Below, piece after piece: positions 17,606 through 26,377 of a stretch of 64,000 nucleotides of DNA. This stretch comes from Pseudobacter sp. (GTDB taxonomy: Bacteria; Bacteroidota; Bacteroidia; Chitinophagales; Chitinophagaceae). Made by a program: the position numbers and the translations under genes. Numbering within the stretch: position 1 is the first letter of the stretch; each line of letters opens with the position of its first letter. The stretch is from NCBI GenBank assembly GCA_017849455.1, contig JAFIGX010000011.1:1-64000 (forward strand), written 5' to 3'. The notes below the pieces were generated by a model. The model saw nothing but the letters and a program-made list of their open reading frames with translations. It was not told the DNA's origin and ran no database searches.

Positions 17606-17872
17606 ATGGTCGCTAAAAAACAATCTCCCGCTCCTGCGTCCGTACCGGCCCAAAGCCTGTTCGGAAAACAGAATTATATCTGGATACTGGCCGGTATTGC
17701 CGTGATGATCATCGGCATTATATTGATGTCTGGCGGAAAAAGTGAAGATCCCAATGTATTCAGGGAGAAAGATGTATACAGCACCATGCGTATCACTGTG
17801 GCGCCTATCCTGATCCTGATCGGACTGGCCATCGAAGTGTTTGCCATTTTCAGGAAACCGGTCAGGAGTTGA
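17606..17872 (+). CDS. DUF3098 small membrane protein
   Basis: An 88-residue inner-membrane protein with a charged, proline-rich N-terminus and two membrane helices (YIWILAGIAVMIIGIIL and ITVAPILILIGLAIEVFAIF) joined by GGKSEDPNVFREKDVYS. This matches DUF3098, a family found in Bacteroidota between ftsX and uppP, so a part in cell-envelope growth or division is inferred from position. It follows ftsX by 32 bases. The TGA stop is formed by the first bases of the repeat element at 17868. Confidence 0.87.
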   Translation: MVAKKQSPAPASVPAQSLFGKQNYIWILAGIAVMIIGIILMSGGKSEDPNVFREKDVYSTMRITVAPILILIGLAIEVFAIFRKPVRS

Positions 17873-17969
17873 AAAATTGACAACGTAAAAAGTTAATAGG
17901 GGCGATGTATCAGACATCGCTCTCTTAGTTTACGGGCTTTTTACCTTTCAACATTTCATCTTCCCAACC
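17868..17969. repeat. Degenerate inverted repeat with inner hairpin between DUF3098 and uppP
   Basis: GTTGAAAAATTGACAACGTAA at the left and TTTACCTTTCAAC on the right are degenerate arms of the family seen at 11462. In the centre is a perfect hairpin GCGATGT / ACATCGC (17902-17908, 17914-17920). Unlike the other copies it separates two genes read in the same direction, so it could partly terminate or process the ftsX-DUF3098 transcript before uppP. Confidence 0.6.
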
Positions 17970-18002
17970 TGCAATTCAATCCATTCACTACACAAATAGT
18001 CC

Positions 18003-18827
18003 ATGAATCTATTCGAAGCTATCGTTGTCGCCATCGTTGAAGGGATCACCGAATACCTACCTGTCTCCTCAACAGGCCACATGATCATTGCCAGCAGCCT
18101 GATGGGTATTCAGAAAGAACAGTTCACCAAATTGTTCGAGGTGGCGATACAACTGGGCGCCATCCTGGCCGTAGTAGTATTGTATTGGAGAAAGTTCTTC
18201 GATTTCAAAAAATGGCAGTTCTACCTGAAGCTTATCGTTGCCGTGATACCTGCCATCATACTGGGCGCCCTGTTCGCCGACAAGATCGATGCCCTGCTCG
18301 AAAGCCCTACCACCGTTGCGGTCACCTTATTGCTCGGCGGTATCTTCCTGCTGTTCATCGACCGTTTTTTTCAGCGCCCTACCATCGAGCAGGAATCATC
18401 CATCAGTTACGGCAAAGCATTTGTGATAGGCATCTGGCAATGCCTCGCCATGATCCCCGGGGTGAGCCGCAGTGCCTCTTCCATCATCGGCGGCATGCAA
18501 CAGAAACTCACCCGCAAGCTGGCTGCCGAATTTTCTTTTTATCTCGCTGTACCCACCATGTGCGCTGCAACGGGCCATAGTCTCTTCGTAAAAAAATGGG
18601 AAGTAAATGGTGTCACTGAAAAAGGTTATCAGTTGCTCATGAGCTCTTCCGATAACCTGTATGCATTCATCGTCGGCAATATCGTAGCCTTCGTAGTGGC
18701 CATGCTGGCCATCCGCTTTTTTATCGGTTTCCTGCAAAAACATGGTTTCCGTTTATTCGGCTGGTACAGGATCATTGCAGGCATTGTATTGCTCGCACTG
18801 ATCTCAGCAGGTGTAATCGGAAAATGA
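18003..18827 (+). CDS. uppP: Undecaprenyl-diphosphatase (BacA type)
   Basis: Integral membrane phosphatase that recycles undecaprenyl pyrophosphate to the monophosphate lipid carrier needed for peptidoglycan and other surface polymers. Both family motifs are present: the N-terminal [14 protein letters not shown] (E13, E17, H26) and [13 protein letters not shown] near residue 158 with the essential arginine. About eight membrane segments are seen and the 274 residues match the family. It can confer bacitracin tolerance in other bacteria. It is third in the ftsX cluster, after a 130-base gap that contains a repeat and hairpin. Confidence 0.96.
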   Translation: MNLFEAIVVAIVEGITEYLPVSSTGHMIIASSLMGIQKEQFTKLFEVAIQLGAILAVVVLYWRKFFDFKKWQFYLKLIVAVIPAIILGALFADKIDALLESPTTVAVTLLLGGIFLLFIDRFFQRPTIEQESSISYGKAFVIGIWQCLAMIPGVSRSASSIIGGMQQKLTRKLAAEFSFYLAVPTMCAATGHSLFVKKWEVNGVTEKGYQLLMSSSDNLYAFIVGNIVAFVVAMLAIRFFIGFLQKHGFRLFGWYRIIAGIVLLALISAGVIGK

Positions 18828-18864
18828 TGTATATTTCGGCATAAACCTATTCAACCCTCTGCCA

Positions 18865-20178
18865 ATGCAAACTGCATCCAAAAAAGTCATTAATGGCTGG
18901 GCCATGTATGACTGGGCAAATTCCGTTTATAATTTAGTTATCACCACTACTTTTTTCCCGATCTATTTCACGGCGATCGTTCCGGAGAAAGTGAATTTCC
19001 TGGGCCGCACATTCGTGAACAGTGCGTTGTACGATTATTCACTGGCTGCCGGTTATCTCGTCAGCGCCCTGCTCTACCCGATCCTTACTTCCATTGCAGA
19101 TACAAGAGGTAACAAGAAAGCCTTCATGCGCTTTTTCTGTTATCTCGGTGCAGCGGCCTGCAGTGGATTGTATTTGTTCAAAGAGCAGGAAGACGTTGGA
19201 CTGGGAGTTACGCTCGCGGCACTGGCCGCAGTGGGATGGTGCGGAAGCCTCGTATTCTATAACTCCTACCTGCCGGAGATCGCCGCTGAACAGGACCGCG
19301 ACCGGATCAGCGCCCGCGGGTTTTCTTTCGGTTATATCGGCAGCGTGATCTGTCAGCTGATAGGATTTGGGCTGATACTGGCCATGCCCCAATCGACAGG
19401 AGAAGCATCCCGCCTCACCTTCCTGCTGGTAGGTCTCTGGTGGTTCGGCTTCGCCCATATCACCTTTGCCCGTTTACCCCAATCCGTTCCCTCCGTTGAC
19501 CAGCACGAAAAAAGTTTCTTGACAGAAGGTTTTCATGAAATGAAAAAAGTGTTTCACCAGGTAACAAAAATGCCGGTGCTGAAAAGGTTCCTGCGTGCTT
19601 TCTTTTTTTACAGCATGGGCGTACAGACCGTAATGCTGGCCGCTACCATGTTCGGGAGTAAATTGCTCGGGCTCGATACTACCAAGCTGATCGTTACGGC
19701 AGTGGCCATTCAACTGGTGGCCATTCCCGGCGCCTGGGGAATGGCCAGGTTGTCCATGCGATTCGGGAACCTGAGAGTATTGATGGGGGTTGTAGTGTTT
19801 TGGATCATTATTTGCGTGGCAGGATATTACACGGCAGAGCTGAAGGAAGAAGGGGTGAACCCGGAATATCATTTCTATGCGCTGGCTGTGGCAGTTGGCC
19901 TCGTGATGGGTGGTATACAGGCCCTGAGCCGTTCCACTTTTGCCAAGCTGATGCCGGAGACCAGGGATACGGCCTCCTTCTTCAGTTATTATGATTTTAC
20001 CGAAAAGATCGCTATCGTTGTGGGCATTTTCACCTTCGGCTATATCGATGAGCTCACGCATGATCATGGAGGAATGAAGAATTCCGTATTATCACTGATG
20101 GTCTTCTTCGCCATTGGCCTCATCTGGTTGTATTCGGCCCTGTACAAACAAAACAAACTGAAATTAGTTACTGTATAA
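18865..20178 (+). CDS. MFS transporter, UMF1/Atg22-like family
   Basis: Inner-membrane permease with about twelve helices. The start NGWAMYDWANSVYNLVITTT is characteristic of the UMF1 family of the major facilitator superfamily, related to fungal Atg22 vacuolar amino acid exporters. The conserved GGIQALSRSTFAKLMP near residue 350 is also typical. The substrate of bacterial members is not established. TATATTTC at 18830-18837 is close to a -7 box. The metallo-hydrolase gene begins 16 bases after its stop and is probably co-transcribed. Confidence 0.87.
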   Translation: MQTASKKVINGWAMYDWANSVYNLVITTTFFPIYFTAIVPEKVNFLGRTFVNSALYDYSLAAGYLVSALLYPILTSIADTRGNKKAFMRFFCYLGAAACSGLYLFKEQEDVGLGVTLAALAAVGWCGSLVFYNSYLPEIAAEQDRDRISARGFSFGYIGSVICQLIGFGLILAMPQSTGEASRLTFLLVGLWWFGFAHITFARLPQSVPSVDQHEKSFLTEGFHEMKKVFHQVTKMPVLKRFLRAFFFYSMGVQTVMLAATMFGSKLLGLDTTKLIVTAVAIQLVAIPGAWGMARLSMRFGNLRVLMGVVVFWIIICVAGYYTAELKEEGVNPEYHFYALAVAVGLVMGGIQALSRSTFAKLMPETRDTASFFSYYDFTEKIAIVVGIFTFGYIDELTHDHGGMKNSVLSLMVFFAIGLIWLYSALYKQNKLKLVTV

Positions 20179-20194
20179 ATAAGTTGTCGATGCC

Positions 20195-21034
20195 ATGAAA
20201 CTTTACGCGATCCATACCGGCAATTTCAAACTGGATGGCGGGGCTATGTTCGGCGTGGTGCCCAAGTCCATCTGGAACAAATTGAATGCCGCCGATGAGA
20301 ATAATCTTTGTTCCTGGGCCATGCGCTGCCTGCTGATCCAGGATGGCAAACGCCTTATTCTCATCGACAATGGCATCGGTGATAAACAGGATGCCAAATT
20401 CTTCAGTCATTATTACCTCCATGGTGATGATTCACTCGATGCCTCCCTGAAGAAACATGGCTTCCACCGTGATGATATCACAGATGTTTTTCTCACCCAT
20501 CTTCATTTCGACCATTGTGGCGGAAGCATAGTGCGCGAAGGCGACAAACTGGTCCCGTCATTCAAAAATGCAATTTACTGGAGCAACCTGCCGCATTGGG
20601 AATGGGCCACACAGCCCAATGAAAGAGAGAAAGCCTCTTTCCTGAAAGAAAATATTCTTCCCATCCAGGAAAGCGGCCAGTTGAAATTCATAGAACCTAC
20701 AGACAGGGTTGAATTTACGGATAAGATCAGTATCCGCATCGTGCATGGCCATACCGATGCCATGATGCTGCCGCAGGTCCAGTATAAGAACCAGACCATC
20801 GTTTTCATGGCTGACCTGCTCCCTTCCGTGGGGCATATCCCAATTCCTTATGTGATGGCTTATGATATGTTCCCGCTTACCACACTTCACGAAAAACAGG
20901 CTTTCCTGAAAGAAGCGCTGGAAGAAGATCATATCCTCTTTTTCGAACACGATCCTGTAAATGAATGCTGCACACTGGCTATGACGGAGAAGGGCATTCG
21001 GCAAAAGGAAACCTTCAAATTAGCGGAGCTGTGA
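20195..21034 (+). CDS. MBL-fold metallo-hydrolase
   Basis: Metallo-beta-lactamase fold hydrolase with the metal-binding motif H102-L-H104-F-D106-H107 in THLHFDHCGG, a further ligand in IRIVHGHTDAMM and the aspartate in IVFMADLLPS. No signal peptide, so cytoplasmic. The substrate is unknown; the fold covers lactonases, glyoxalases, nucleases and sulfatases. The compact 279-residue form without extra domains is closest to quorum-quenching lactonase-like members, a weak inference. Its stop lies six bases from the stop of the convergent DUF3108 gene, with no terminator or repeat between them. Confidence 0.87.
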   Translation: MKLYAIHTGNFKLDGGAMFGVVPKSIWNKLNAADENNLCSWAMRCLLIQDGKRLILIDNGIGDKQDAKFFSHYYLHGDDSLDASLKKHGFHRDDITDVFLTHLHFDHCGGSIVREGDKLVPSFKNAIYWSNLPHWEWATQPNEREKASFLKENILPIQESGQLKFIEPTDRVEFTDKISIRIVHGHTDAMMLPQVQYKNQTIVFMADLLPSVGHIPIPYVMAYDMFPLTTLHEKQAFLKEALEEDHILFFEHDPVNECCTLAMTEKGIRQKETFKLAEL

Positions 21035-21040
21035 TATCGA

Positions 21041-21841
21041 TCAGCGAACGCTGATCAGCGAAGTGAGCGGATAGCGGATATTGCGATAGCTGATCATGTC
21101 TACTTTCACACTGCCCACGGAGATCGGGCTTTCTATCCGAACGGGTATATGGTTCTGGTCGTCGCTCACCCAAACCGTCATCTTTTCCCCGCCTTCGAAG
21201 ATGGTGCCCTTGATCAGTAAGGGCTTGAACTTGATGGCCCTGAACTTTCCGTACTTGGTCTTTATATTTTCCTTGCCGAGGTAACGGATATACATTTCAT
21301 ATACTTCATTGTCGAGGAACATGGAGAAAGTGATCTTGTCGCCTTCCTTGTATTTGTCGAAGTCGATATTACGCGCATAGAAAATGGCGCTCAGCACATC
21401 CTGAACGCATTCAGGTACTTTGTAAACGCCGTCATTGGTGACGGCGCTGTTGGTAGTTTTATTGAAAGTTACATTTTCGAATTTCTTATAACTTCCTTCA
21501 TTCACATTCCGGATGAACCGGTAAGGCTGGAGGGTGGCCGTATCGATATAGGTCTCATATTTATCGCGCACTTTGAAGAAGTTATCGTAGAAGCTATAGG
21601 TCTTTCCCTCCCCTATCACGTGATAAACGGGTTTATTATTGAGCCGCTCGAGACTTGTGTTGAAAGTGGCCTCACCTGCACCGAAATAAGCCCCTACCAC
21701 TGTATAAAAAACTTTAAAAGTGATGGCTTCACCGGCTGAGAAGGCGGTGTTACGTAAACCGCAGAAGCCGTTCTGGGCCCTGAGCGGCTGGCAGGCAATC
21801 ACAATCAGTAACAGTAAGGTAACAGGTTTGTATAATTTCAT
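21041..21841 (-). CDS. DUF3108 periplasmic protein
   Basis: Exported protein with a signal peptide (MKLYKPVTLLLLIVIACQPLRAQ). The remainder matches DUF3108: FSAGEAITFKVFYTVVGAYFGAGEA near the N-terminus and a beta-rich body ending in IPVRIESPISVGSVKVDM. Family members are periplasmic proteins of unknown function with a likely lipocalin- or LolA-like beta barrel. The gene starts 12 bases after the LPG-synthase-like gene and is probably co-transcribed with it, suggesting an envelope lipid connection. Confidence 0.85.
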   Translation of the reverse strand: MKLYKPVTLLLLIVIACQPLRAQNGFCGLRNTAFSAGEAITFKVFYTVVGAYFGAGEATFNTSLERLNNKPVYHVIGEGKTYSFYDNFFKVRDKYETYIDTATLQPYRFIRNVNEGSYKKFENVTFNKTTNSAVTNDGVYKVPECVQDVLSAIFYARNIDFDKYKEGDKITFSMFLDNEVYEMYIRYLGKENIKTKYGKFRAIKFKPLLIKGTIFEGGEKMTVWVSDDQNHIPVRIESPISVGSVKVDMISYRNIRYPLTSLISVR

Positions 21842-21853
21842 GGATAACCGTAT

Positions 21854-22885
21854 TCATTTTATCAATTCTGCCGGGTCTATTGTTTTTTTCCGTATCCTAA
21901 AGATACGGATGCTTATGATCAATAAACTCCCGATCAATGCTGGTATCACTAAATTAATAACCCAAATAGACAACGAAGTGGCCAAAACCCCTATTACATT
22001 ATTGCTAAAAAATTGTACCAGCTCTATGCTTGCCTTCCAGCGCACCCCCAGTTCCGTAATAATGGCTATGGTTGGAACGATGGCCAGCACCAGGAATACC
22101 ACTCCTATGGAAGCGAATGCCTGCATGAAGTTTAATGATACATCGAACACAGCAAAGAGCAGGAAATATTGCCCGATAAAAACCACATAACGGGCTACAG
22201 ATAAAGACAGTATACGTAAAAGGAAAGTTGTGTTAAAGGAATCCAAAACCCTTATGTACGCTACGAAACGTTCGATGCGGGGGATCTTCTCTATCCATCT
22301 TACCAGCCAGGCCAGCCGGAAATAAAATAATGTTAAAAGCACACTGGCCAGGACCGTAACATACAGAACGGTATCGATCCAGAATGGAGAGAGGTCGCCG
22401 GTAACCGGATGAAACTGCAGATAAGTGCGCATGTATAACAATGCCCCGATGCCGGCCAGTAATGTCACCAGCAATTGGGCCATACTACATACAATGGTGA
22501 GCGAGATGGCCTGTATCCGTTTACCATCTTCTATATACAGGATACGGCCCATGTACTCACCCATCCTGTTGGGTGTGAAGAAAGCCATGGTAGTGCCTGT
22601 GAAGATCGCTTTCAGGGATTGCAGGAATGAGATCGGCTGTATCTTCGTGATCACCAGTTGCCATTTACGTGCTTCGATGCCCCAGTTCATCAGCATCATA
22701 CCCACGACCAACAGCAGCATCCAGGCTTTGGGACCTGTGAATGCCTGCAGGATATGATCGAGTGAACGATCCCAATCGGGCTGCCGGTTGAGCTGATGGT
22801 AGATCGAATAGCCCAGCAAGCAAAACACCAGCGGGCCGATCACATAGTTGAGGATTATTTTGATATTTTTGTTCAGCGGCAGCAA
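21854..22885 (-). CDS. Flippase-like / lysylphosphatidylglycerol synthase transmembrane family protein
   Basis: Polytopic inner-membrane protein with about eight helices, matching the transmembrane part of MprF (UPF0104 / LPG_synthase_TM). Typical parts are WGIEARKWQLV, FFTPNRMGEYMGR (family pattern P-x-R-x-G-E) and the final helices before a short basic tail. The cytoplasmic aminoacyl transferase domain of MprF is absent, so it cannot aminoacylate lipids; a lipid-flipping role is inferred from the family. The start is a TTG (22885), and the next in-frame ATG is far inside. The divergent ruvC also begins with TTG, 36 bases away. Confidence 0.83.
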   Translation of the reverse strand: MLPLNKNIKIILNYVIGPLVFCLLGYSIYHQLNRQPDWDRSLDHILQAFTGPKAWMLLLVVGMMLMNWGIEARKWQLVITKIQPISFLQSLKAIFTGTTMAFFTPNRMGEYMGRILYIEDGKRIQAISLTIVCSMAQLLVTLLAGIGALLYMRTYLQFHPVTGDLSPFWIDTVLYVTVLASVLLTLFYFRLAWLVRWIEKIPRIERFVAYIRVLDSFNTTFLLRILSLSVARYVVFIGQYFLLFAVFDVSLNFMQAFASIGVVFLVLAIVPTIAIITELGVRWKASIELVQFFSNNVIGVLATSLSIWVINLVIPALIGSLLIISIRIFRIRKKTIDPAELIK

Positions 22886-22921
22886 AATGATTTACAAATT
22901 AATTGAATCCTGCGCACACCC

Positions 22922-23485
22922 TTGCAAAAGTCATCCAAAATAATTCTGGGCATTGACCCCGGTACCTTGCTGATGGGATACGGCATCATCGTCGCTTCCG
23001 GCCGCGATGTGAAGGTATTGGAGATGGACAGGCTCAAAATGAACGGCAGGCAGGACAGCTATACACGCCTGCAATTGATCCATCAAAAGATAACGGAGCT
23101 GATCATACGGTTCAAGCCGCAGCACTTCGCCATCGAGGCGCCTTTTTTCGGAAAGAATGTGCAGAGTATGCTGAAACTGGGAAGGGCGCAGGGCGTGGCC
23201 ATTGCAGCGGCCATGCAGGCCGGACTGGAAGTGCATGAATATTCTCCTAAAAAAGTGAAACAGTCCATCACCGGCAATGGGAATGCTGATAAGGAGCAGG
23301 TCTGGAAAATGCTGCAACAATTGTTGTCCCTCAACGGTACCCCCATCGGTTCATTCGATATCTCCGACGCGCTCGCAGTAGCGGTTTGTCACCATTTCCA
23401 GGACAATCCATTCCTCAAGAACTCCGGTAAAGTGCTGAAAGGGTGGGAAGACTTTGTGGCGAAGAACCCGGGGAGGGTACGGTGA
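22922..23485 (+). CDS. ruvC: Crossover junction endodeoxyribonuclease RuvC
   Basis: Holliday junction resolvase of the RNase H fold. Acidic catalytic residues are visible: D12 in LGIDPGTLLMGYG, E72 in FAIEAPFFGKNVQS and the C-terminal pair in FDISDALAVAVCHH (D146, D149). Length 187 fits. The only start before the first motif is TTG at 22922; the next in-frame ATG lies after the catalytic aspartate, so TTG is required. The tail after residue 165 is short and basic, and the stop lies at the edge of the repeat at 23486. It works with RuvAB; ruvB is at 7238. Confidence 0.95.
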   Translation: MQKSSKIILGIDPGTLLMGYGIIVASGRDVKVLEMDRLKMNGRQDSYTRLQLIHQKITELIIRFKPQHFAIEAPFFGKNVQSMLKLGRAQGVAIAAAMQAGLEVHEYSPKKVKQSITGNGNADKEQVWKMLQQLLSLNGTPIGSFDISDALAVAVCHHFQDNPFLKNSGKVLKGWEDFVAKNPGRVR

Positions 23486-23575
23486 GGTTAACAAGTTGAA
23501 ATGTTTACAGGTTGACAGGGCGTTTCACAATCGGAGTTTCCCTTATCAACCTTTCAACCTGTTAACTTATAAACC
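23486..23575. repeat. Inverted repeat between ruvC and the HIT gene
   Basis: Left arm GGTTAACAAGTTGAAATG (from 23486) pairs imperfectly with the right arm CCTTATCAACCTTTCAACCT and onward (23541-23575). The core CGGAGTTTCCC resembles the cores of the copies at 11462 and 27473. The right arm overlaps the last codons of the convergent HIT gene (GGT TTA TAA). Confidence 0.82.
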
Positions 23576-23965
23576 CGCCAACGCCTTCAGTATCTTCTCC
23601 TGTACCCGTTTCAGTTCTTCCGGTCCGAGTTTCAGTTTCTTTCTCGTGAAGTTAAGGTCATCGGCCGAATTGATGGGAATAAGATGTATATGGGCATGCG
23701 GCACTTCCAGCCCAACCACGGAAATGCCGCAGCGATCGCAGCGGAAAGATTTTTCAATGGCTTTTGCAATGGGCCTGGCGAAGAGAAGGGCTTCGCCCAG
23801 GTAATCGTCCGGCAGGTCGAATATTTTGTCCACCTCCACTTTGCTTACCACCAGCACATGACCTTCTACCAATGGAAAGATATCGAGGAAGGCGTAGAAA
23901 CGGTCGTTCTCCGCGATCTTGTAAGAGGGGATCTCACCGGCAATGATCTTTGAAAAGATGGTCAT
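23567..23965 (-). CDS. HIT-family nucleotide hydrolase
   Basis: Histidine triad protein of the Hint/HinT branch, which hydrolyses nucleoside phosphoramidates and acyl-adenylates. The active site is H90-A-H92-I-H94 in VPHAHIHLIP, and other family marks are FSKIIAGEIPSYKI at the start and HVLVVSK at 36-42. Two cysteines (CDRCG, 76-79) could form a small metal site with others. Its ATG overlaps the greA stop by one base (TAATG), so the two genes are translationally coupled. The last residues ALAGL are encoded inside the neighbouring repeat. Confidence 0.92.
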   Translation of the reverse strand: MTIFSKIIAGEIPSYKIAENDRFYAFLDIFPLVEGHVLVVSKVEVDKIFDLPDDYLGEALLFARPIAKAIEKSFRCDRCGISVVGLEVPHAHIHLIPINSADDLNFTRKKLKLGPEELKRVQEKILKALAGL

Positions 23966-24435
23966 TATACTGTGATGTTTTCTATCTTGAATTTCACTAC
24001 CCCTGCAGGCACCGTCACTTCTGCTACTTCGCCCACCACCTTACCGAGCAATCCTTTGCCGATCGGTGAAGTGATGGAGATCTTATTGGCTTTCAGATCA
24101 GCTTCCTTTTCAGAAACGATCTGGTAGGTGAGTTCTTTTTTGGTATTCAGGTTCACTACAGTTACCCGTGTGAGAATGGATACCTTGCTGGTATCCACAC
24201 TATCCGCGTCCAGTATCCGGGCGCTGGCCACATCCCCTTCCAGCTTTTTGATCTTGGCTTCCAATATTCCCTGGGACTCCTTGGCCGCATCGTATTCGGC
24301 ATTCTCTTTCAGGTCGCCCTTTTCACGGGCTTCTGCTATAGCGCGCGCTGCAGCAGGGCGGTCTACTGTCCGCATCCTGATCAGCTCTTCTTTCATTTGC
24401 TCCAGTGTATCTTTTGTTACATACAAAACACTCAT
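23965..24435 (-). CDS. greA: Transcription elongation factor GreA
   Basis: Binds the RNA polymerase secondary channel and stimulates cleavage of backtracked RNA. The N-terminal coiled coil is present, with the tip acidic residues in ENAEYDAAKE (around 41-50), and the C-terminal FKBP-like domain contains ITSPIGKGLLGK. Length 156 matches. The ATG at 24435 is preceded by a strong GGAGG, rare in this phylum, and is preferred over an upstream in-frame start at 24468. It is followed by the coupled HIT gene. Confidence 0.96.
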   Translation of the reverse strand: MSVLYVTKDTLEQMKEELIRMRTVDRPAAARAIAEAREKGDLKENAEYDAAKESQGILEAKIKKLEGDVASARILDADSVDTSKVSILTRVTVVNLNTKKELTYQIVSEKEADLKANKISITSPIGKGLLGKVVGEVAEVTVPAGVVKFKIENITV

Positions 24436-24482
24436 AATAACCTCCTTCTTTTTAACAGGAAGCAACAAACGCTTCCGAAAAT

Positions 24483-24523
24483 AGAAAAAAAGAACAACGC
24501 CTCAGGTAAGTGCTGAAGCGTTG
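24483..24523 (-). terminator. Rho-independent terminator after the 2-hydroxyacid dehydrogenase
   Basis: On the minus strand CAACGCTTCAG pairs with CTGAGGCGTTG (24523-24513 and 24505-24495) through one U-G wobble, followed by TTCTTTTTTTC. It lies about 107 bases after the dehydrogenase stop and before greA, so it separates the rsmA-dehydrogenase unit from greA-HIT. Confidence 0.85.
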
Positions 24524-24629
24524 CACGATTATCTAACATTACAAATGTAGAACAATTTTTGAAAATTAACCGGGGGATTGGAAATATTCCCCGGTCTCCA
24601 TAAAAAAAGGTATTAATTACACATTAATC

Positions 24630-25553
24630 TCAGAGTTTCAATTTCTCCAATACCACTTTAGCCATTTTATAAAAGGCTTCAAAACTATACCCGGCGGTAT
24701 GTGGGGTGAGCACTACATTGGGTTGCTCCAATAACCAGGTGAGTTGCTGTTGTTGTTCAGCAGTATAGGTCTCCAGTTTTTCATTTTCAAGCACATCGAG
24801 GCCGGCGCCGGCGATCTGTCCCTTTTCCAGGGCCCTGATCACTGCTCCGGTATCATGCACTTTCCCCCTGGACGCATTCACAAAGAATGGTTTGCGTTCC
24901 ATCGTCCTGAAAAATTCATCATTCGCATAATGGTAGGTTTCATCGGTAAGGGGTAGATGAAGGCTTACCACATCCGAATAACGCGCGATCTGTTCGGGAT
25001 TGGCTTCCTTGATATAATCCCTCGCAAACCCGAATTTGTATTTATCGTAGGCCAGAACAGTTACGCCGAAAGAGGACAGCAGTTGTGCAAATGCACTGCC
25101 TGTATTCCCGAACCCGATGATGCCCACTGTTTTACCGCTGAGCTCGATGCCCCTGTTGGCATCCCGGATCCATTTGCCCTCCCTGATCTCCTGCATACTG
25201 CTATCGATCCTGTTCATCAGGTTCAACAGTACGCCGAGCACATGCTCTGCCACTGCATTGCGGTTACCTTCCGGACTGCTTACACACAGGATCCCTTTAC
25301 TTTCAGCATAGGGCACATCGATCAGTTCCATACCGCTGCCCAGCCGGCCGATCCATTTCAGTTCCGTTGCCTTCTCCAGCAGGGCCCTGTCGATCTTCAA
25401 ACGGGTGGTCACTATCAGTCCACTGGCATCGGCGATCTGCGCAGCCAGCTCTTCATAGCTGATCTGCGGTTGAGATTGCACCGTGAACCCTTTCAATTCC
25501 AGTTGCTCGATAAGATATGGATGTACTTTGGCTGTAATGATTACTTTCTGCAT
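24630..25553 (-). CDS. D-2-hydroxyacid dehydrogenase, NAD-dependent
   Basis: Oxidoreductase of the D-isomer-specific family (phosphoglycerate dehydrogenase / hydroxypyruvate reductase-like). The Rossmann motif is [14 protein letters not shown] near residue 145; conserved elements include [32 protein letters not shown] and the catalytic histidine in LTPHTAGYS near the C-terminus. At 307 residues it lacks the ACT domain of many serine-pathway SerA enzymes. The substrate cannot be assigned. The gene begins 28 bases after rsmA, is co-directional and ends before a terminator at 24483-24523. Confidence 0.9.
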   Translation of the reverse strand: MQKVIITAKVHPYLIEQLELKGFTVQSQPQISYEELAAQIADASGLIVTTRLKIDRALLEKATELKWIGRLGSGMELIDVPYAESKGILCVSSPEGNRNAVAEHVLGVLLNLMNRIDSSMQEIREGKWIRDANRGIELSGKTVGIIGFGNTGSAFAQLLSSFGVTVLAYDKYKFGFARDYIKEANPEQIARYSDVVSLHLPLTDETYHYANDEFFRTMERKPFFVNASRGKVHDTGAVIRALEKGQIAGAGLDVLENEKLETYTAEQQQQLTWLLEQPNVVLTPHTAGYSFEAFYKMAKVVLEKLKL

Positions 25554-25581
25554 ATTAAACTTTTCCTGGCTTATTGTTCGG

Positions 25582-26334
25582 TTATTTCATTTTATAGGTG
25601 AGATCGGCAAAGTCCTGTACGGATAATTGTTCCGCCCGTTTGTTGAACAGCTCATCCTGCAAAATGGCCGCATCGAATAATCCCTTTACGGCATTACGCA
25701 GTGTCTTACGGCGTTGGTTGAACGCAGTTTTGACCAGCAGGAACAGATGCTTCTCCGACCGCATCGCCACAGGCTCTTTCAATGGTAGCAGCCTGATCAC
25801 GGCACTTTTGACTTTAGGGGGCGGCGTAAATGCATTCTCATGTACTTCGAACAGGTATTCCACATGGAAGAAGGCCTGTACCAGCACACTGATCACGCCA
25901 TATACCTTGCTGCCTTCCCTGGCGGCCACACGTTGCGCCACTTCTTTCTGGAACATGCCGGTCACGGCCTGCACCTGTTCTTTCCATTCAAGTACCCTGA
26001 ACAGTATCTGAGATGATATATTGTACGGAAAATTGCCCACGATGGTAAACGGTCCATCGAAAGGCGGTGCAATATCCAGAAAACTATCGTGAATGATCCT
26101 GCCTTGCAGGGCGGGATAGGTTTGCAATAACCAGTTCACTTTTTCTTCGTCCAGCTCCACACATTTCAGATCGATCCCCGGGAGTTGCAGCAGGTACTTC
26201 GTGAGGGCGCCCCCGCCGGGGCCCACTTCCAGCAATTGCTGAAAAGGATATTCCTGTAGCACCTCCACGATCCTGCGGCAAATATGTTCATCCTTCAGGA
26301 AATGCTGGCCAAGGGATTTCTTTAGTGTATACAT
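25582..26334 (-). CDS. rsmA: 16S rRNA dimethyladenosine transferase
   Basis: SAM-dependent enzyme (KsgA) that dimethylates two adjacent adenines in helix 45 of 16S rRNA. The start [17 protein letters not shown] motif [14 protein letters not shown] and catalytic [10 protein letters not shown] (usually NLPYNIS) are all seen. The C-terminal domain includes [20 protein letters not shown] and [10 protein letters not shown]. The ATG at 26334 ([10 protein letters not shown]) is preferred over 26358, because the latter would start inside the shared divergent promoter region with pdxA. Confidence 0.97.
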   Translation of the reverse strand: MYTLKKSLGQHFLKDEHICRRIVEVLQEYPFQQLLEVGPGGGALTKYLLQLPGIDLKCVELDEEKVNWLLQTYPALQGRIIHDSFLDIAPPFDGPFTIVGNFPYNISSQILFRVLEWKEQVQAVTGMFQKEVAQRVAAREGSKVYGVISVLVQAFFHVEYLFEVHENAFTPPPKVKSAVIRLLPLKEPVAMRSEKHLFLLVKTAFNQRRKTLRNAVKGLFDAAILQDELFNKRAEQLSVQDFADLTYKMK

Positions 26335-26377
26335 GAATGGCAAAAATCGTATTTTCACCGCCTGAATTCAAATAAAT

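Noticed and set aside
18642..18652. GCTCTTCCGAT, eleven bases of the Illumina adapter
   Set aside because: It lies inside the intact uppP reading frame and encodes family-consistent residues; the match is chance, unlike the exact 21-base match at base 1.
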